DNA of 64,000 nt from Nocardioides sp. YR527 (GCF_900101045.1 NZ_FNFN01000014.1:1-64000), one strand, 5' to 3'; shown: positions 37,799-46,875, counted from the stretch's first letter. The notes: generated by a model not told the origin, from the letters alone. Translations and numbers: made by a program.

Positions 37799-37854
37799 GG
37801 TTGGCGACCCTATCCATCCCGTGTGAACGCCTCCTCATGCCCTAACCTGACGGA

Positions 37855-38835
37855 GTGATCGTCGACAGCGCTCTCTACCGCGCCGGGGCGCGTGAGCAGA
37901 CCGACTGCGCGCCCCACGACTACGCCACGCTGCGAAGCGGCGCGAAGGACGAGGGCGACTTCGTCTGGCTCGGGCTCTACCAGCCCAGCCAGTACGAGCT
38001 CGACGAGGTCGCCGAGGCCTTCGGGCTGCATCCGCTCGCCGTCGAGGACGCGCTCACCGCTCACCAGCGGCCCAAGCTGGAGCGCTACGAGGGCGGGATG
38101 TTCCTGGTCGTCAAGACGCTCTGGTACGTGGACGCCGAGGACGCCGTCGAGACCGGTGAGGTCGCGTTCTTCATCGGCCCCGACTACGTCATCACGGTCC
38201 GCCACGGTCGAGGCTCACGTCTCGCGCCGGCCCGCGAGCTGCTGGAGACCAGCGAGGAGCAGCTGCTCACCGAGGGCAGCTACTCGGCCGTCTACGCCGT
38301 GGTCGACTACATCGTCGACGGCTACGTACGCGTCATGGACGGCCTCACCGAGGACGTCGACGAGGTCGAGACCTCGGTCTTCTCCAACGAGCGCACCCGG
38401 GACTCCGCCCGGATCTACCGCCTCAAGCGGGAGCTGGCCGAGGTACGCCGGGCCGTGATGCCGCTGCGGGAGCCGGTGCGCCGCTTCGCCAACGGCGAGG
38501 GGGCGATCGACCCCGACCTGCGCCCCTACTTCCGCGACGTGCTCGACCATCTCTCCTCGATCGCGGAGACCGTGGAGAACCTCGACACCCTGCTCTCCTC
38601 CGCGTTCGAAGCCCACCTGGCCCAGATCTCGCTGCAGCAGAACGAGGACATGCGCAAGATCTCCGCCGGTGCGGCGATGGTCGTGGTGCCCACCCTGATC
38701 GCCGGCGTCTACGGGATGAACTTCACCCACATGCCCGAGCTGGACTGGACCTTCGGCTACCCGTTCGCGCTGATCCTGATGGCCTCGGTGATGGCCGGCC
38801 TGTGGATCTTCTTCCGGAAGTCCGGCTGGTTCTGA
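37855..38835 (+). CDS. corA: CorA-family magnesium/cobalt transporter
   Basis: A 326-residue metal-ion channel. A long cytoplasmic N-terminal domain rich in acidic helices is followed by two C-terminal transmembrane helices. The first ends with the YGMNF selectivity motif, and a short loop (HMPELDW) leads to the second. CorA works as a pentamer in the inner membrane. The GTG at 37855 begins MIVDSALYRAG. The gene is divergent from the mshC operon. Confidence 0.93.
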   Translation: MIVDSALYRAGAREQTDCAPHDYATLRSGAKDEGDFVWLGLYQPSQYELDEVAEAFGLHPLAVEDALTAHQRPKLERYEGGMFLVVKTLWYVDAEDAVETGEVAFFIGPDYVITVRHGRGSRLAPARELLETSEEQLLTEGSYSAVYAVVDYIVDGYVRVMDGLTEDVDEVETSVFSNERTRDSARIYRLKRELAEVRRAVMPLREPVRRFANGEGAIDPDLRPYFRDVLDHLSSIAETVENLDTLLSSAFEAHLAQISLQQNEDMRKISAGAAMVVVPTLIAGVYGMNFTHMPELDWTFGYPFALILMASVMAGLWIFFRKSGWF

Positions 38836-38866
38836 CGCTCTGAGGCAGCCCTGGAGATCTCGGTCG

Positions 38867-39136
38867 CTAGCCTCTGCGCCACCAGCTTCGCGCTCGCAGC
38901 TCCGCAGCCTCGCGTGCGCACTCGCGGAGCTCGTGGGCCACGGCCTTGTACACCGTTGCCCACTGCTCGCCGGTGAGTCCGCCGACCTGGAGGTCGCTGC
39001 TCCTCGCGTCCGTGAAGACCTGTGCGTCTTCGACGTACTTCTCGGCTTTCGCTTCGAGCCACGCTACGCGGTGCTGAGTGCTGCTCATTGCTGCCAGCAT
39101 TTCACGTTTGAGCGAGGGTGACACCCACTCGCCCAA
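38867..39136 (-). CDS. small hypothetical protein
   Basis: Up to 89 codons, predicted highly helical (TQHRVAWLEAKAEKYVED, ELRECAREAAELRARSWW). No domain is recognised. The longest form needs a TTG start; the ATG at 39088 gives a 73-residue protein. Neither has a strong ribosome binding site. I keep it because the codon use and helical heptad-like pattern look real. It ends 31 bases from the corA stop on the other strand. Confidence 0.45.
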   Translation of the reverse strand: MGEWVSPSLKREMLAAMSSTQHRVAWLEAKAEKYVEDAQVFTDARSSDLQVGGLTGEQWATVYKAVAHELRECAREAAELRARSWWRRG

Positions 39137-39154
39137 CTGTTGATCATCGGAGCT

Positions 39155-40342
39155 CTAGTCGAGCTGCTTGACCGGGCGTGCCTCGAGATGCTCCCGGTCG
39201 CACCACAGGGACAGGTCGTCGGCGAAGTCCGACTCGGCCTCCCCACCCTGCGCGTCGAGCTGCTCCCCCTGGTACCACTCGGTGAGCATCGCGGCGTCGT
39301 CGTAGGCGGCCGGCATCCGCGGACCACGGTAGCGAACCGCGACCACCTCATCCTCGCGCACCGAGATCATCCAGGCCCAGCCAGCGTCCTCGGCCGTGGC
39401 GGGCTGCCAGGCGAAGACCAGCGGGCCGCGCTTGCCCTTCGTGGTGACACAGTGCCTGCGAAGCGTCGGCGCCGAGCAGGGTTCGCGGGTCATCCACGCA
39501 GGCGGGGACGGCGCGGCGAGGACGTCGATGTCGGCATCCGGCATACCGGTGAAGTCGGGTGAGGAGCGCTGCAGCAGTCGCCCGCCGATGGCCTCGGGCC
39601 CGAACCGCTCGCGCAGCGGGGACCGGATCACACCCCGGTAGTAGCCATAGCCCCCGCGGCCACCGACATAGGCCTGGGCGATGCCGTGGTCGGTGTTGCG
39701 GACCCGCTCGTACGCGTCGGGGTCGGGCTCGCCACCCTTCCAGTCGTCCAGCTCCTCACCGAGGGCGAGGGTCGAGGAGGTCGCCTGGTAGCGGAGCCTC
39801 GGGTCCTCGACGACGGCGACCAGCTTCTCGACGCTGATCGGCATCTCGAGCTTGCGCGGGTCTCCGGTGATCGTGGGGCCGGAGTAGCCGATCGAGGCGG
39901 TCTCGCCGCCTTCGCGCACCAGCACGACCCCGACACCACCGGGGTCCTCCTCGGGTTCCTCCTCGGTCCAGCGCAGCTGCATCTCGGCGCTCTTCACGTC
40001 GGTCGGCAGGTCGACGCAGTGCTGTCCGAGCTCGCTTCGGCAGGCGTCGTCCTCGGGCCGCTGAGCCGAGACGGCGACGCTCACCAGGTCACCGTCGTAC
40101 TCACCGTCGGCGCCGTAGCGGAGGTCGACCGAGACCTGCTCGGGAGGTGTCGACTCGTCCGTGTAGGACGCAGCGCGGCTGGAGGTGTCTGTCGGCAGGT
40201 GCTCGAGCGCGACCGCGGCGACGGCGCGATGGGTGATGGCACCGGGGGCGCCACCGGCGTCGACCGCCTCGCCGGAGCATCCCGAGACGAGGCCGACCGC
40301 GACCACGACGCCGACCACGGCGGCCTTGGCGGACACGCGCAT
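39155..40342 (-). CDS. putative lipoprotein, unknown function
   Basis: A 395-residue protein with a lipoprotein signal peptide: a hydrophobic stretch (AAVVGVVVAVGLV) followed by the lipobox VSGC with cysteine at residue 22. The mature part is acidic, has several cysteines (DDACRSELGQHC, CSAPTLRRHC) that may form disulfides, and no domain I recognise. Its ATG overlaps the ilvA stop by one base (TGATG), so it is translationally coupled to a cytosolic amino-acid enzyme, an odd pairing. It should be anchored to the outer face of the membrane. Confidence 0.8.
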   Translation of the reverse strand: MRVSAKAAVVGVVVAVGLVSGCSGEAVDAGGAPGAITHRAVAAVALEHLPTDTSSRAASYTDESTPPEQVSVDLRYGADGEYDGDLVSVAVSAQRPEDDACRSELGQHCVDLPTDVKSAEMQLRWTEEEPEEDPGGVGVVLVREGGETASIGYSGPTITGDPRKLEMPISVEKLVAVVEDPRLRYQATSSTLALGEELDDWKGGEPDPDAYERVRNTDHGIAQAYVGGRGGYGYYRGVIRSPLRERFGPEAIGGRLLQRSSPDFTGMPDADIDVLAAPSPPAWMTREPCSAPTLRRHCVTTKGKRGPLVFAWQPATAEDAGWAWMISVREDEVVAVRYRGPRMPAAYDDAAMLTEWYQGEQLDAQGGEAESDFADDLSLWCDREHLEARPVKQLD

Positions 40343-41598
40343 CAGTGCAGGAAGGTGAACAGCGGCGAGTCGGGTTCGATCCGCTCGATGAGCAGGTCGC
40401 TGGCGCCCATCCGCTCCAGCAGCCCGGCCAGGCCGTCCGCGGAGTCGAGGTCGATGCCGATCAGCGCCGGCCCGTGCTCGCGGTTGGACTTCTTGACGTA
40501 CTCGAAGACGACGATGTCCTCGCCGTCGGCCAGGACGTCGTCGAGGAAGCCGCGCAGCGCGCCGGGCGCCTGCGGGAACGAGACCAGGAAGTAGTGGCGC
40601 AGACCCTGGTGGATCAGGGCGCGCTCGAGCACGTCGGCGTAGCGGGAGACGTCGTTGTTGCCGCCGGAGAGGACGGCCCCGACACGCGTCGCGCCACGCA
40701 GGTCGATCTGCCCCAGGGCCGCCACCGCGAGTGCGCCGGCGGGCTCGGCGATGATCCCCTCGGTCTGGTAGAGCTCGAGCATCTCCACGCAGATCGCGCC
40801 GACCGGCACGGAGACGAGCTCGTCGACGTACTCCTTGACGATCGGGTACGTCACCTTCCCCGCGGTCGCGACCGCGGCGCCGTCCACGAACGTGTCGAGC
40901 GTGTCCAGCCGGACGGGTCCACCGGCCTCGATCGCAGCCGCCATCGAGGCGGCGCCCTCGGGCTCGACCCCGATGATCCGGGTCTGCGGCCAGACCTCGC
41001 GCACCCAGGTCGCCACCCCCGAGGCGAGCCCGCCGCCGCCGACCGGCAGCAGCAGCACGTCCAGCGGCTCGCCGATCTGGGAGGTCAGCTCGTAGCCGAC
41101 CGTGCCCTGCCCGGCGATCGTGCGTGGGTCGTCGAAGGCGGAGACGTAGGTCGCCCCGAGCCCGCGCCCGAGCTCGTAGGCGTAGGCCGAGGCCTCGTCG
41201 TAGGTCGAGCCATGGAGGGTCAGCGTCACGTGGGAGCCGCCTTGGGCGGTGATCCGGTCACGCTTCTGCTTGGGCGTGTTGGTCGGCACCACGATGTGGC
41301 CGGGCACCCCGAGGCGGGCGCACGAGATCGCGACACCCTGGGCGTGGTTGCCGGCGCTTGCGCACACGACGCCGCGCTCGAGTTCCTCGGGCGTCAGCGA
41401 GCTCATCAGGTTGTAGGCGCCCCGGACCTTGTAGGAGCGCCCCAGCTGCAGGTCCTCCCGTTTGAGCAGGACCTCGGCGGCGTACCTCTCCGAGAGTCTG
41501 ACCGAGCGCTCGACCGCCGTGCGCGTGGCGATCGTGCGCGCGGCGGCCTCCTCGATGGCAGCGGGTGTTACGGCAGGCTTCTTGCCAGACTCAGACAC
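40342..41598 (-). CDS. ilvA: threonine ammonia-lyase
   Basis: A 418-residue PLP enzyme deaminating threonine to 2-oxobutyrate, the first step to isoleucine. The PLP lysine is in SYKVRGAYN, the phosphate-binding glycine loop in VGGGGLASG, and CASAGNHAQGVA is typical. The C-terminal region (HYFLVSFPQAPGALRGFL) is a single ACT-like domain, as in the shorter biosynthetic enzymes of Corynebacterium. The GTG at 41598 is the only start fitting the family. Its stop overlaps the downstream lipoprotein start by one base. Confidence 0.94.
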   Translation of the reverse strand: MSESGKKPAVTPAAIEEAAARTIATRTAVERSVRLSERYAAEVLLKREDLQLGRSYKVRGAYNLMSSLTPEELERGVVCASAGNHAQGVAISCARLGVPGHIVVPTNTPKQKRDRITAQGGSHVTLTLHGSTYDEASAYAYELGRGLGATYVSAFDDPRTIAGQGTVGYELTSQIGEPLDVLLLPVGGGGLASGVATWVREVWPQTRIIGVEPEGAASMAAAIEAGGPVRLDTLDTFVDGAAVATAGKVTYPIVKEYVDELVSVPVGAICVEMLELYQTEGIIAEPAGALAVAALGQIDLRGATRVGAVLSGGNNDVSRYADVLERALIHQGLRHYFLVSFPQAPGALRGFLDDVLADGEDIVVFEYVKKSNREHGPALIGIDLDSADGLAGLLERMGASDLLIERIEPDSPLFTFLH

Positions 41599-41617
41599 AT
41601 CCGTGAGTTTGTCACGA

Positions 41618-42442
41618 TCACCACTCGGTGAGCACACCCACGCCGAGGAGCGCCAGAACCACGAGTCCGAGGACGACCCGGTAGATCACGAACGGGGTGT
41701 AGGTGTTGTGCGAGAGGTACTTCAGCAGCCACGCGATCACCGCGTATCCGAGGACGAACGAGACGATGGTGGCGACGATCGTCGGGCCCCAGCCGTAGAG
41801 GTTGGCGCCGTGGGCGATCTCGCCCATCTCGAACAGACCGGCGCCGAAGACCGCCGGCAGCGCCAGCAGGAAGGCGTAGCGGGTCACGGTGGCCCGCTCG
41901 TAGCCGAGCGCACGGCCCATCGAGATCGTGGCCCCCGAGCGCGAGACGCCGGGGATCAGAGCACACGCCTGGGCGAGGCCCATCAGGATCGCGTCGCGCC
42001 AGGACAGGTCGTCGAACTGCTTGCGGTTCGCGCCGATCCGGTCGGCGACGCCGAGGACGATGCCCATGACGACGAGCATGGTGCCGACGACGTACAGGCT
42101 GCGCAGGTCGTGCTCGATGATGTCCTTCATCACGAATCCGATCACCACGATCGGGATCGAGCCGACGATGATGAACCAGCCCATCCGGGCATCGGTGTGG
42201 CTACGCAGCTCGGCGTTGAAGAGACTCTTGAACCAGGTCACGATGATGTCGCGGATGTTGCGCCACATGTAGAACACCACGGCCAGCTCGGTGCCGATCT
42301 GGATCACGGCGGTGAACGCCGCGCCGGGGTCTCCCCAGCCGAGCAGCTCGGGGAAGATGCGCAGGTGCGCGCTGGATGAGATGGGCAGGAACTCGGTGAG
42401 TGCCTGAAGAATGCCCAGTGCGATCGCCTGCAGATAATCCAC
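41618..42442 (-). CDS. uppP: undecaprenyl-diphosphatase
   Basis: A 274-residue membrane phosphatase that recycles undecaprenyl pyrophosphate for peptidoglycan and other cell-wall polymers. The BacA/UppP signatures are clear: GILQALTEFLPISSSAH at the N-terminus and PGVSRSGATI in the middle, within about eight membrane helices. It also gives basal bacitracin resistance in other bacteria. The GTG at 42442 (VDYLQAIALG) is chosen; 11 extra upstream codons look spurious. Its stop lies 19 bases upstream of ilvA. Confidence 0.95.
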   Translation of the reverse strand: MDYLQAIALGILQALTEFLPISSSAHLRIFPELLGWGDPGAAFTAVIQIGTELAVVFYMWRNIRDIIVTWFKSLFNAELRSHTDARMGWFIIVGSIPIVVIGFVMKDIIEHDLRSLYVVGTMLVVMGIVLGVADRIGANRKQFDDLSWRDAILMGLAQACALIPGVSRSGATISMGRALGYERATVTRYAFLLALPAVFGAGLFEMGEIAHGANLYGWGPTIVATIVSFVLGYAVIAWLLKYLSHNTYTPFVIYRVVLGLVVLALLGVGVLTEW

Positions 42443-42563
42443 GGGCGCAAACTCTAAGGGGCACGTACGCCGCACCCGACCGCTGCCTCCCCGTCGGTGT
42501 GTCCGCCGTCACTGCCAGCGTGTCCGGCCGGGGCCCTGCCGCGGGCACGGATAGATTGTTCTC

Positions 42564-43514
42564 ATGCAGAGCCGACTCCTCGGAGCCACTGGGCTGCGAG
42601 TCTCGTCTCTCGCCCTGGGCACCATGACCTGGGGCAGCGTGACCGACGAGCACGAGGCCCGTGAGCAGCTGGCCGGTTTCACCGAAGCCGGCGGCACGCT
42701 GGTCGACACCGCCGCCGGCTACGGCGACGGGGCCTCCGAGGCCCTGCTCGGCTCGCTCCTCCAGGAGCGTGTCGTGGCTCGTGACGATGTCGTCCTGGCG
42801 ACCAAGGGCGGGATCACCTGGCGCGGCGGCAACCGGGGCGTGGACACCTCCCGCGGTGGCCTGCTGACCGGCCTCGACGCCTCGCTGAAGCGGCTCGGCG
42901 TCGACCACGTCGACCTGTGGCAGGTGCACGTCTGGTCCACCGAGGTGCCGCTCGAGGAGACCCTCACGGCGCTCGACATGGCGCTGAGCAGCGGCCGGGC
43001 CGCCTACGTCGGTGTCTCCAACTACAGCGGGTGGCAGACCGCCCAGGCCGCGACCTGGCAGCGGGCCGTCCCGGGTCGGGCGACGCTGGCCTCGACGCAG
43101 GTGGAGTACTCGCTGCTGGCCCGCGACGTCGAGTACGAGGTGCTGCCCGCCACCGACGCGCTGGGAATGGGCCTGCTGGCCTGGTCGCCGCTGGCCGGTG
43201 GCGTGCTGACCGGGAAGTACCGCACCGGGATCCCGACGCACTCCCGCGGCGCCGACCCGAACTTCTCGGCCCGGGTCGACGCCTTCGACGACGAGCGCTC
43301 CCGCGGGATCGTCACCGCCGTCGCCAAGGCCGCCGAAGGCCTGGAGTGGACGCCGCTGCAGGTCTCGCTGGCATGGGTGCGCGACCGGCCGGGTGTCACC
43401 GCTCCGATCCTCGGGGCACGCACCGCGGCTCAGCTCAAGGAGGCGCTGCAGGTCGCCGACCTCACGCTCCCGCCCGAGATCGCGCTCGCGCTCGACGACG
43501 TCTCCGCCGTCTGA
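42564..43514 (+). CDS. aldo/keto reductase
   Basis: A 316-residue NADPH-dependent TIM-barrel reductase. The catalytic tetrad can be placed: aspartate and tyrosine in VDTAAGYGDGASE, lysine in LATKGG, histidine in WQVHVW. The NADP-binding C-terminal segment (PILGARTAAQLKEAL) is present. It resembles the AKR11/YajO-like group, so the substrate may be sugars or methylglyoxal. It starts at an ATG at 42564 and is divergent from uppP. Confidence 0.93.
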   Translation: MQSRLLGATGLRVSSLALGTMTWGSVTDEHEAREQLAGFTEAGGTLVDTAAGYGDGASEALLGSLLQERVVARDDVVLATKGGITWRGGNRGVDTSRGGLLTGLDASLKRLGVDHVDLWQVHVWSTEVPLEETLTALDMALSSGRAAYVGVSNYSGWQTAQAATWQRAVPGRATLASTQVEYSLLARDVEYEVLPATDALGMGLLAWSPLAGGVLTGKYRTGIPTHSRGADPNFSARVDAFDDERSRGIVTAVAKAAEGLEWTPLQVSLAWVRDRPGVTAPILGARTAAQLKEALQVADLTLPPEIALALDDVSAV

Positions 43515-43599
43515 GTCTCACTGCCGAAACACCACCACGAGGGAACATCTCTTCCGGCACACTGGTTCTCCTGAGTAGTCCATCAGAAGGAGTGCTGCC

Positions 43600-43818
43600 T
43601 TGGCTCGAGCCGAACGCCGTCCGCCTCGCCCTGGGGTGATGTGGGAGTACGACAAGGTGACCTTCTCGCGTGAGTTCTCCCGCAACATCGTCACCAAGCT
43701 CCTCGTCGAGCGCGCCGAGCACGGCGGCTGGGAGCTCGACCGCGTCCGGATCACCGCCGACGGCACCCGCCGGGTGACGCTTCGGCGCAAGATCATCCGG
43801 CAGCGGCTCACGGTCTGA
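43600..43818 (+). CDS. DUF5703 family protein
   Basis: A 72-residue conserved actinobacterial protein with WEYDKVTFSREFSRN and the C-terminal TRRVTLRRKIIRQRL motif that marks DUF5703. The start is a TTG at 43600 preceded by AGAAGGAG at good spacing. No function is known. It lies 85 bases after the aldo/keto reductase. Confidence 0.8.
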   Translation: MARAERRPPRPGVMWEYDKVTFSREFSRNIVTKLLVERAEHGGWELDRVRITADGTRRVTLRRKIIRQRLTV

Positions 43819-43864
43819 GCGCGTCTCCGCGCCCCTCGCGCGTCCAGATATTAGGGTCCTGCGG

Positions 43865-44434
43865 GTGATCCATCTCGTACGCCACGGCGAAGCCGCCGGC
43901 GGGGCTCAGCTGCAGGGAGGGGCCGACCCCGGCCTCTCCGATCTCGGCCGCCGGCAGGTCCAGGCGCTCGCCAACCGTCTCGCGTTCCGTCCGGTCCGCC
44001 AGGTCCTGCACGGCCCGAGCCGGCGTACGACCGAGACGGCCTGCATCCTCACCGAGAACCTGGGTGCGGGGGCGGTGCCCTCCGACCTCCTCCTCGACCG
44101 CACCCCGGTGCCGTCGCCGGAGCGTCGTGGCGACTACCCGACCCACCGCTGGGAGTGGTTCGAGGACGTTCCCGAGGACGAGGGAGACCTCGACGGCGCC
44201 GACCTCACCGCGGCCTGGCACAGGCTCTGGTCCGAGCACCACGACGAGGAGGTCGTGCTGGTCACCCACGCGTTCGTGGTCTCCTGGTTCGTACGCGAGG
44301 TGCTCAACGCCCCGCCGGCGACCTGGATGCGGATCGGCCCGATCGGCAACGCGACCCTCACCAGCATCGGCCCCAATCTCGCCGGCGAGCCCGTCGTCGA
44401 GACGTTCAACGCCGAGGTCATCCTGCCGATCTGA
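43865..44434 (+). CDS. histidine phosphatase family protein
   Basis: A 189-residue PGM-fold phosphatase, with LVRHGEA at the very start and VLVTHAFVVSWF for the second histidine. The GTG at 43865 begins MIHLVRHG. The substrate is unknown. The stop codon lies inside the first unit of a 10-bp tandem repeat (44425-44474). Confidence 0.88.
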   Translation: MIHLVRHGEAAGGAQLQGGADPGLSDLGRRQVQALANRLAFRPVRQVLHGPSRRTTETACILTENLGAGAVPSDLLLDRTPVPSPERRGDYPTHRWEWFEDVPEDEGDLDGADLTAAWHRLWSEHHDEEVVLVTHAFVVSWFVREVLNAPPATWMRIGPIGNATLTSIGPNLAGEPVVETFNAEVILPI

Positions 44435-44474
44435 GCCGATCTGGGCCGATCTGGGCCGATCTGGGCCGATCTGG
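44425..44474. repeat. five-copy 10-bp tandem repeat
   Basis: Five units of GCCGATCTGG run from 44425 to 44474; the first differs at its last base, and its TGA is the phosphatase stop. Slippage in this tract could move or remove the stop codon. Confidence 0.95.
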
Positions 44475-44563
44475 ATAAGCGGCGCCCACAAGGCGCCAAC
44501 AACATGGACATGTCGCCGCGACACGGCAGCTGGGGCCTGCTCGGCGCTGGCAGGATCCGCCCG

Positions 44564-45406
44564 GTGATCTCGGCACTCGATACCCTGAACCCCGCCCAGC
44601 GCGACCTCCTCGACCAGTGGCTCCCCGGAGCCGAGCTGGTCACCGACCGCAGCGCACTGCACCGCGCCGGCACCACCGCACTCGTGCTCTCCGCCGGTGA
44701 GGACCGGTTCCTGGTGAAGACCACGGCAGAAGGCGTACGCCACATCGACCGCGAGCTCGCGGCCCACCGCAGCTGGCTGGCCCCCTGGACCGACGCCGGC
44801 CGCGCACCCAGCCTCGTCGAGGCCGACCTGGACGCCCGGATCATCGTGATGACCCACCTCGACGGCGAACCGGCGAGCACGTCGACCGCCATCCACGACC
44901 CGGAGATCTACCGTCAGGCGGGTGAGCTGCTGGCGACGTTCCACGGCCAGGCCCGCGTCGAGGACGAGGACTATGAGCCGGAGCTCGACGAGCGCGCCCT
45001 CGCCGTACTGGACGGGACGGGCCTCGAGACCGACCTCACCGAGCGTCTTCGCAACGAGATCACCTCATGGCCGACGCCGACGACGGTCCTCGTCCCCACC
45101 CACGGCGACTGGCAGCCGACCAGCTGGGTCCTCGACGCCGGCACCCTGCGCGTCATCGACTCCGGCCGCTTCGGCTTCCGGCCGGCCCTCTACGACCTCT
45201 CCCGGCTCTCCGCGCAGGACTTCGTCCGTGACGACACCTTCGAGAAGGCCTTCCTCGAGGGCTACGGCTCCGACCCCCGCGAGCCCGAGGCCTGGCACCG
45301 CCTCCAGGTACGCGACGCCATCTCCGTCGCGGCCTGGGCACACCGCACCGGCCACGCCGAGGTCGCCACCCTGAGCCAGAACACCCTCACCGCCCTCGTC
45401 CCCTGA
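44564..45406 (+). CDS. aminoglycoside phosphotransferase-like kinase
   Basis: A 280-residue protein with the APH/choline-kinase fold. The Brenner-type loop reads VPTHGDWQPTSWVLD, where the asparagine usual after HGDxxPxN is replaced by serine, and the metal aspartate is in VIDSGRFGFRP. It is probably a small-molecule kinase; antibiotic resistance should not be assumed. The GTG at 44564 (VISALDTLNP) is preferred; an ATG at 44504 would add 20 residues. Its stop precedes the repeat array at 45410. Confidence 0.75.
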   Translation: MISALDTLNPAQRDLLDQWLPGAELVTDRSALHRAGTTALVLSAGEDRFLVKTTAEGVRHIDRELAAHRSWLAPWTDAGRAPSLVEADLDARIIVMTHLDGEPASTSTAIHDPEIYRQAGELLATFHGQARVEDEDYEPELDERALAVLDGTGLETDLTERLRNEITSWPTPTTVLVPTHGDWQPTSWVLDAGTLRVIDSGRFGFRPALYDLSRLSAQDFVRDDTFEKAFLEGYGSDPREPEAWHRLQVRDAISVAAWAHRTGHAEVATLSQNTLTALVP

Positions 45407-45409
45407 GCC

Positions 45410-45573
45410 GACGCCGAGTCGGCTCATCCTGACCGCAACCCTCGCCGACTCGGCTCGTCCTGACGACTAACCCCGCCGAGTCGGCTCATCCTGACTGCGA
45501 TCCCCGTCGAGTCGGCTCGTCACAACGAGCCGACTCGACGCTGGCTCCCGTCACAACGAGCCGACTCGGCGCG
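45410..45573. repeat. six-copy GAGTCGGCTCGT-family array
   Basis: Four forward copies (GAGTCGGCTCATCC or GACTCGGCTCGTCC types, at about 45415, 45444, 45477 and 45509) and two reverse copies (ACAACGAGCCGACTCG, at about 45522 and 45554) are spaced at roughly 30 bases. The fourth forward and first reverse copies form an inverted pair. The array occupies the gap between the convergent APH-like and M20 peptidase genes. Sequences between copies differ. Confidence 0.9.
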
Positions 45574-45582
45574 AACGGTTTC

Positions 45583-46875
45583 TCAGACCTGATCGAGGAA
45601 GCGGTCCATGACGCGCGCACCGAACTGGAGCGCGTCGACCGGGACGCGCTCGTCCACACCGTGGAAGAGCGCGGTGAAGTCGAGCTCCTCGGGCAGGCGC
45701 AGCGGCGCGAAGCCGTACGTCCTCATCCCGAGCCGCTTGAAGTGCTTGGCGTCGGTGCCGGCGGACATCAGGTAGGGGGCGACCAGGGCGTCGGGGTCCT
45801 CGGCGATCAGCGAGCGCTCCATCGCGGCGACGAGCGCGCCGTCGTAGGGGGTCTCCCAGGGCATCTGGTTCTGGTCGAACTCGATGTCGATCCCTTCGCC
45901 GCACAGCTTGCGCAGCGTCTCGAAGAAGTCGTCCTCGAAGCCTGGCAGGAAGCGGCCGTCGACGTGGGCGGTGGCCTCGGTGGGGATGACGTTGACCTTG
46001 TAGCCGGCGCTGGTCATGGTCGGGTTGGTCACGTTGCGCAGGGTGGCGCCGATCATCCGGGCGGCCGGGCCGAACTCCTCGACGAGCCGCTCGGCGTTCT
46101 CCGGGGTGGGCTCCTCCCCCGCGATCTCGCCGACCGCGGCGAGCAGCGTCTGCATCGTCGGGGTCAGCTGCACCGGCCACTCGTGGGCGCCGATGCGCGC
46201 GATCGCGCCGGAGAGCCGGGTGATCGGGTTGTCGCGGTTGATCATCGAGCCGTGCCCGGCGGTGCCACGGGCCGTCAGCTTCATCCAGGCCATGCCCTTC
46301 TCGGCCGCCTCGATGAGATAGAGCCGCTTGCCGCGAACCGTGGTCGAGAAGCCACCGACCTCACCGACCGCCTCGGTGCAGTGGGCGAGCAGGTCGGGGT
46401 GGTCCTCGACGAGCACGTGGGCGCCCTTCATCCCGCCGGCCTCCTCGTCGGCGGTGAAGGCGAGCGTGATCGGACGCTCCGGGATCCTTCCCGTGCGCTG
46501 GCGCTCACGGACGACCGCGAGCAGCATCGCGTCGAAGTCCTTCATGTCGACCGCGCCTCGGCCCCAGACGTACCCGTCTTGGATCTCGCCGGAGAACGGG
46601 TCGATCCGCCAGTCCTCCGCGGCAGCGGGGACGACGTCGAGGTGACCGTGCAGGAGCAACCCGTCACCGGACGATCCGCCCCACTGCGCGACGACCGATG
46701 CCCGGCCGTGCTCCGACTCGTAGATCTCGGAGGAGATCCCGACCTCGTCGAGCTGCTCCGCGACGTACTCGGCCGCCTTCCGCTCCCCCGGCCCCGGGTC
46801 GTTGCCGTAGTTGCTGGTGTCGATGCGGATCAGGTCACGGCAGAGGTCGACGACCTCGTTCTCGGCACTGGTCAT
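45583..46875 (-). CDS. M20/M25/M40-family metallopeptidase
   Basis: A 430-residue zinc hydrolase of the ArgE/DapE/carboxypeptidase G2-like group. Metal ligands are in LLHGHLDVVP, GRGAVDMKDF and TADEEAGG, with a dimerisation domain in the middle (TARGTAGHGSMINRDN) and a final SAGTDAKHF histidine. It is probably a dipeptidase or deacylase; the exact substrate is open. The ATG at 46875 is chosen over an upstream start that adds ten residues. Cytoplasmic, with no signal peptide. Confidence 0.92.
   Translation of the reverse strand: MTSAENEVVDLCRDLIRIDTSNYGNDPGPGERKAAEYVAEQLDEVGISSEIYESEHGRASVVAQWGGSSGDGLLLHGHLDVVPAAAEDWRIDPFSGEIQDGYVWGRGAVDMKDFDAMLLAVVRERQRTGRIPERPITLAFTADEEAGGMKGAHVLVEDHPDLLAHCTEAVGEVGGFSTTVRGKRLYLIEAAEKGMAWMKLTARGTAGHGSMINRDNPITRLSGAIARIGAHEWPVQLTPTMQTLLAAVGEIAGEEPTPENAERLVEEFGPAARMIGATLRNVTNPTMTSAGYKVNVIPTEATAHVDGRFLPGFEDDFFETLRKLCGEGIDIEFDQNQMPWETPYDGALVAAMERSLIAEDPDALVAPYLMSAGTDAKHFKRLGMRTYGFAPLRLPEELDFTALFHGVDERVPVDALQFGARVMDRFLDQV

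Noticed and set aside
44564..45406. Aminoglycoside resistance gene
   Set aside because: Only the general APH fold is supported; the catalytic loop deviates and no resistance context is present.
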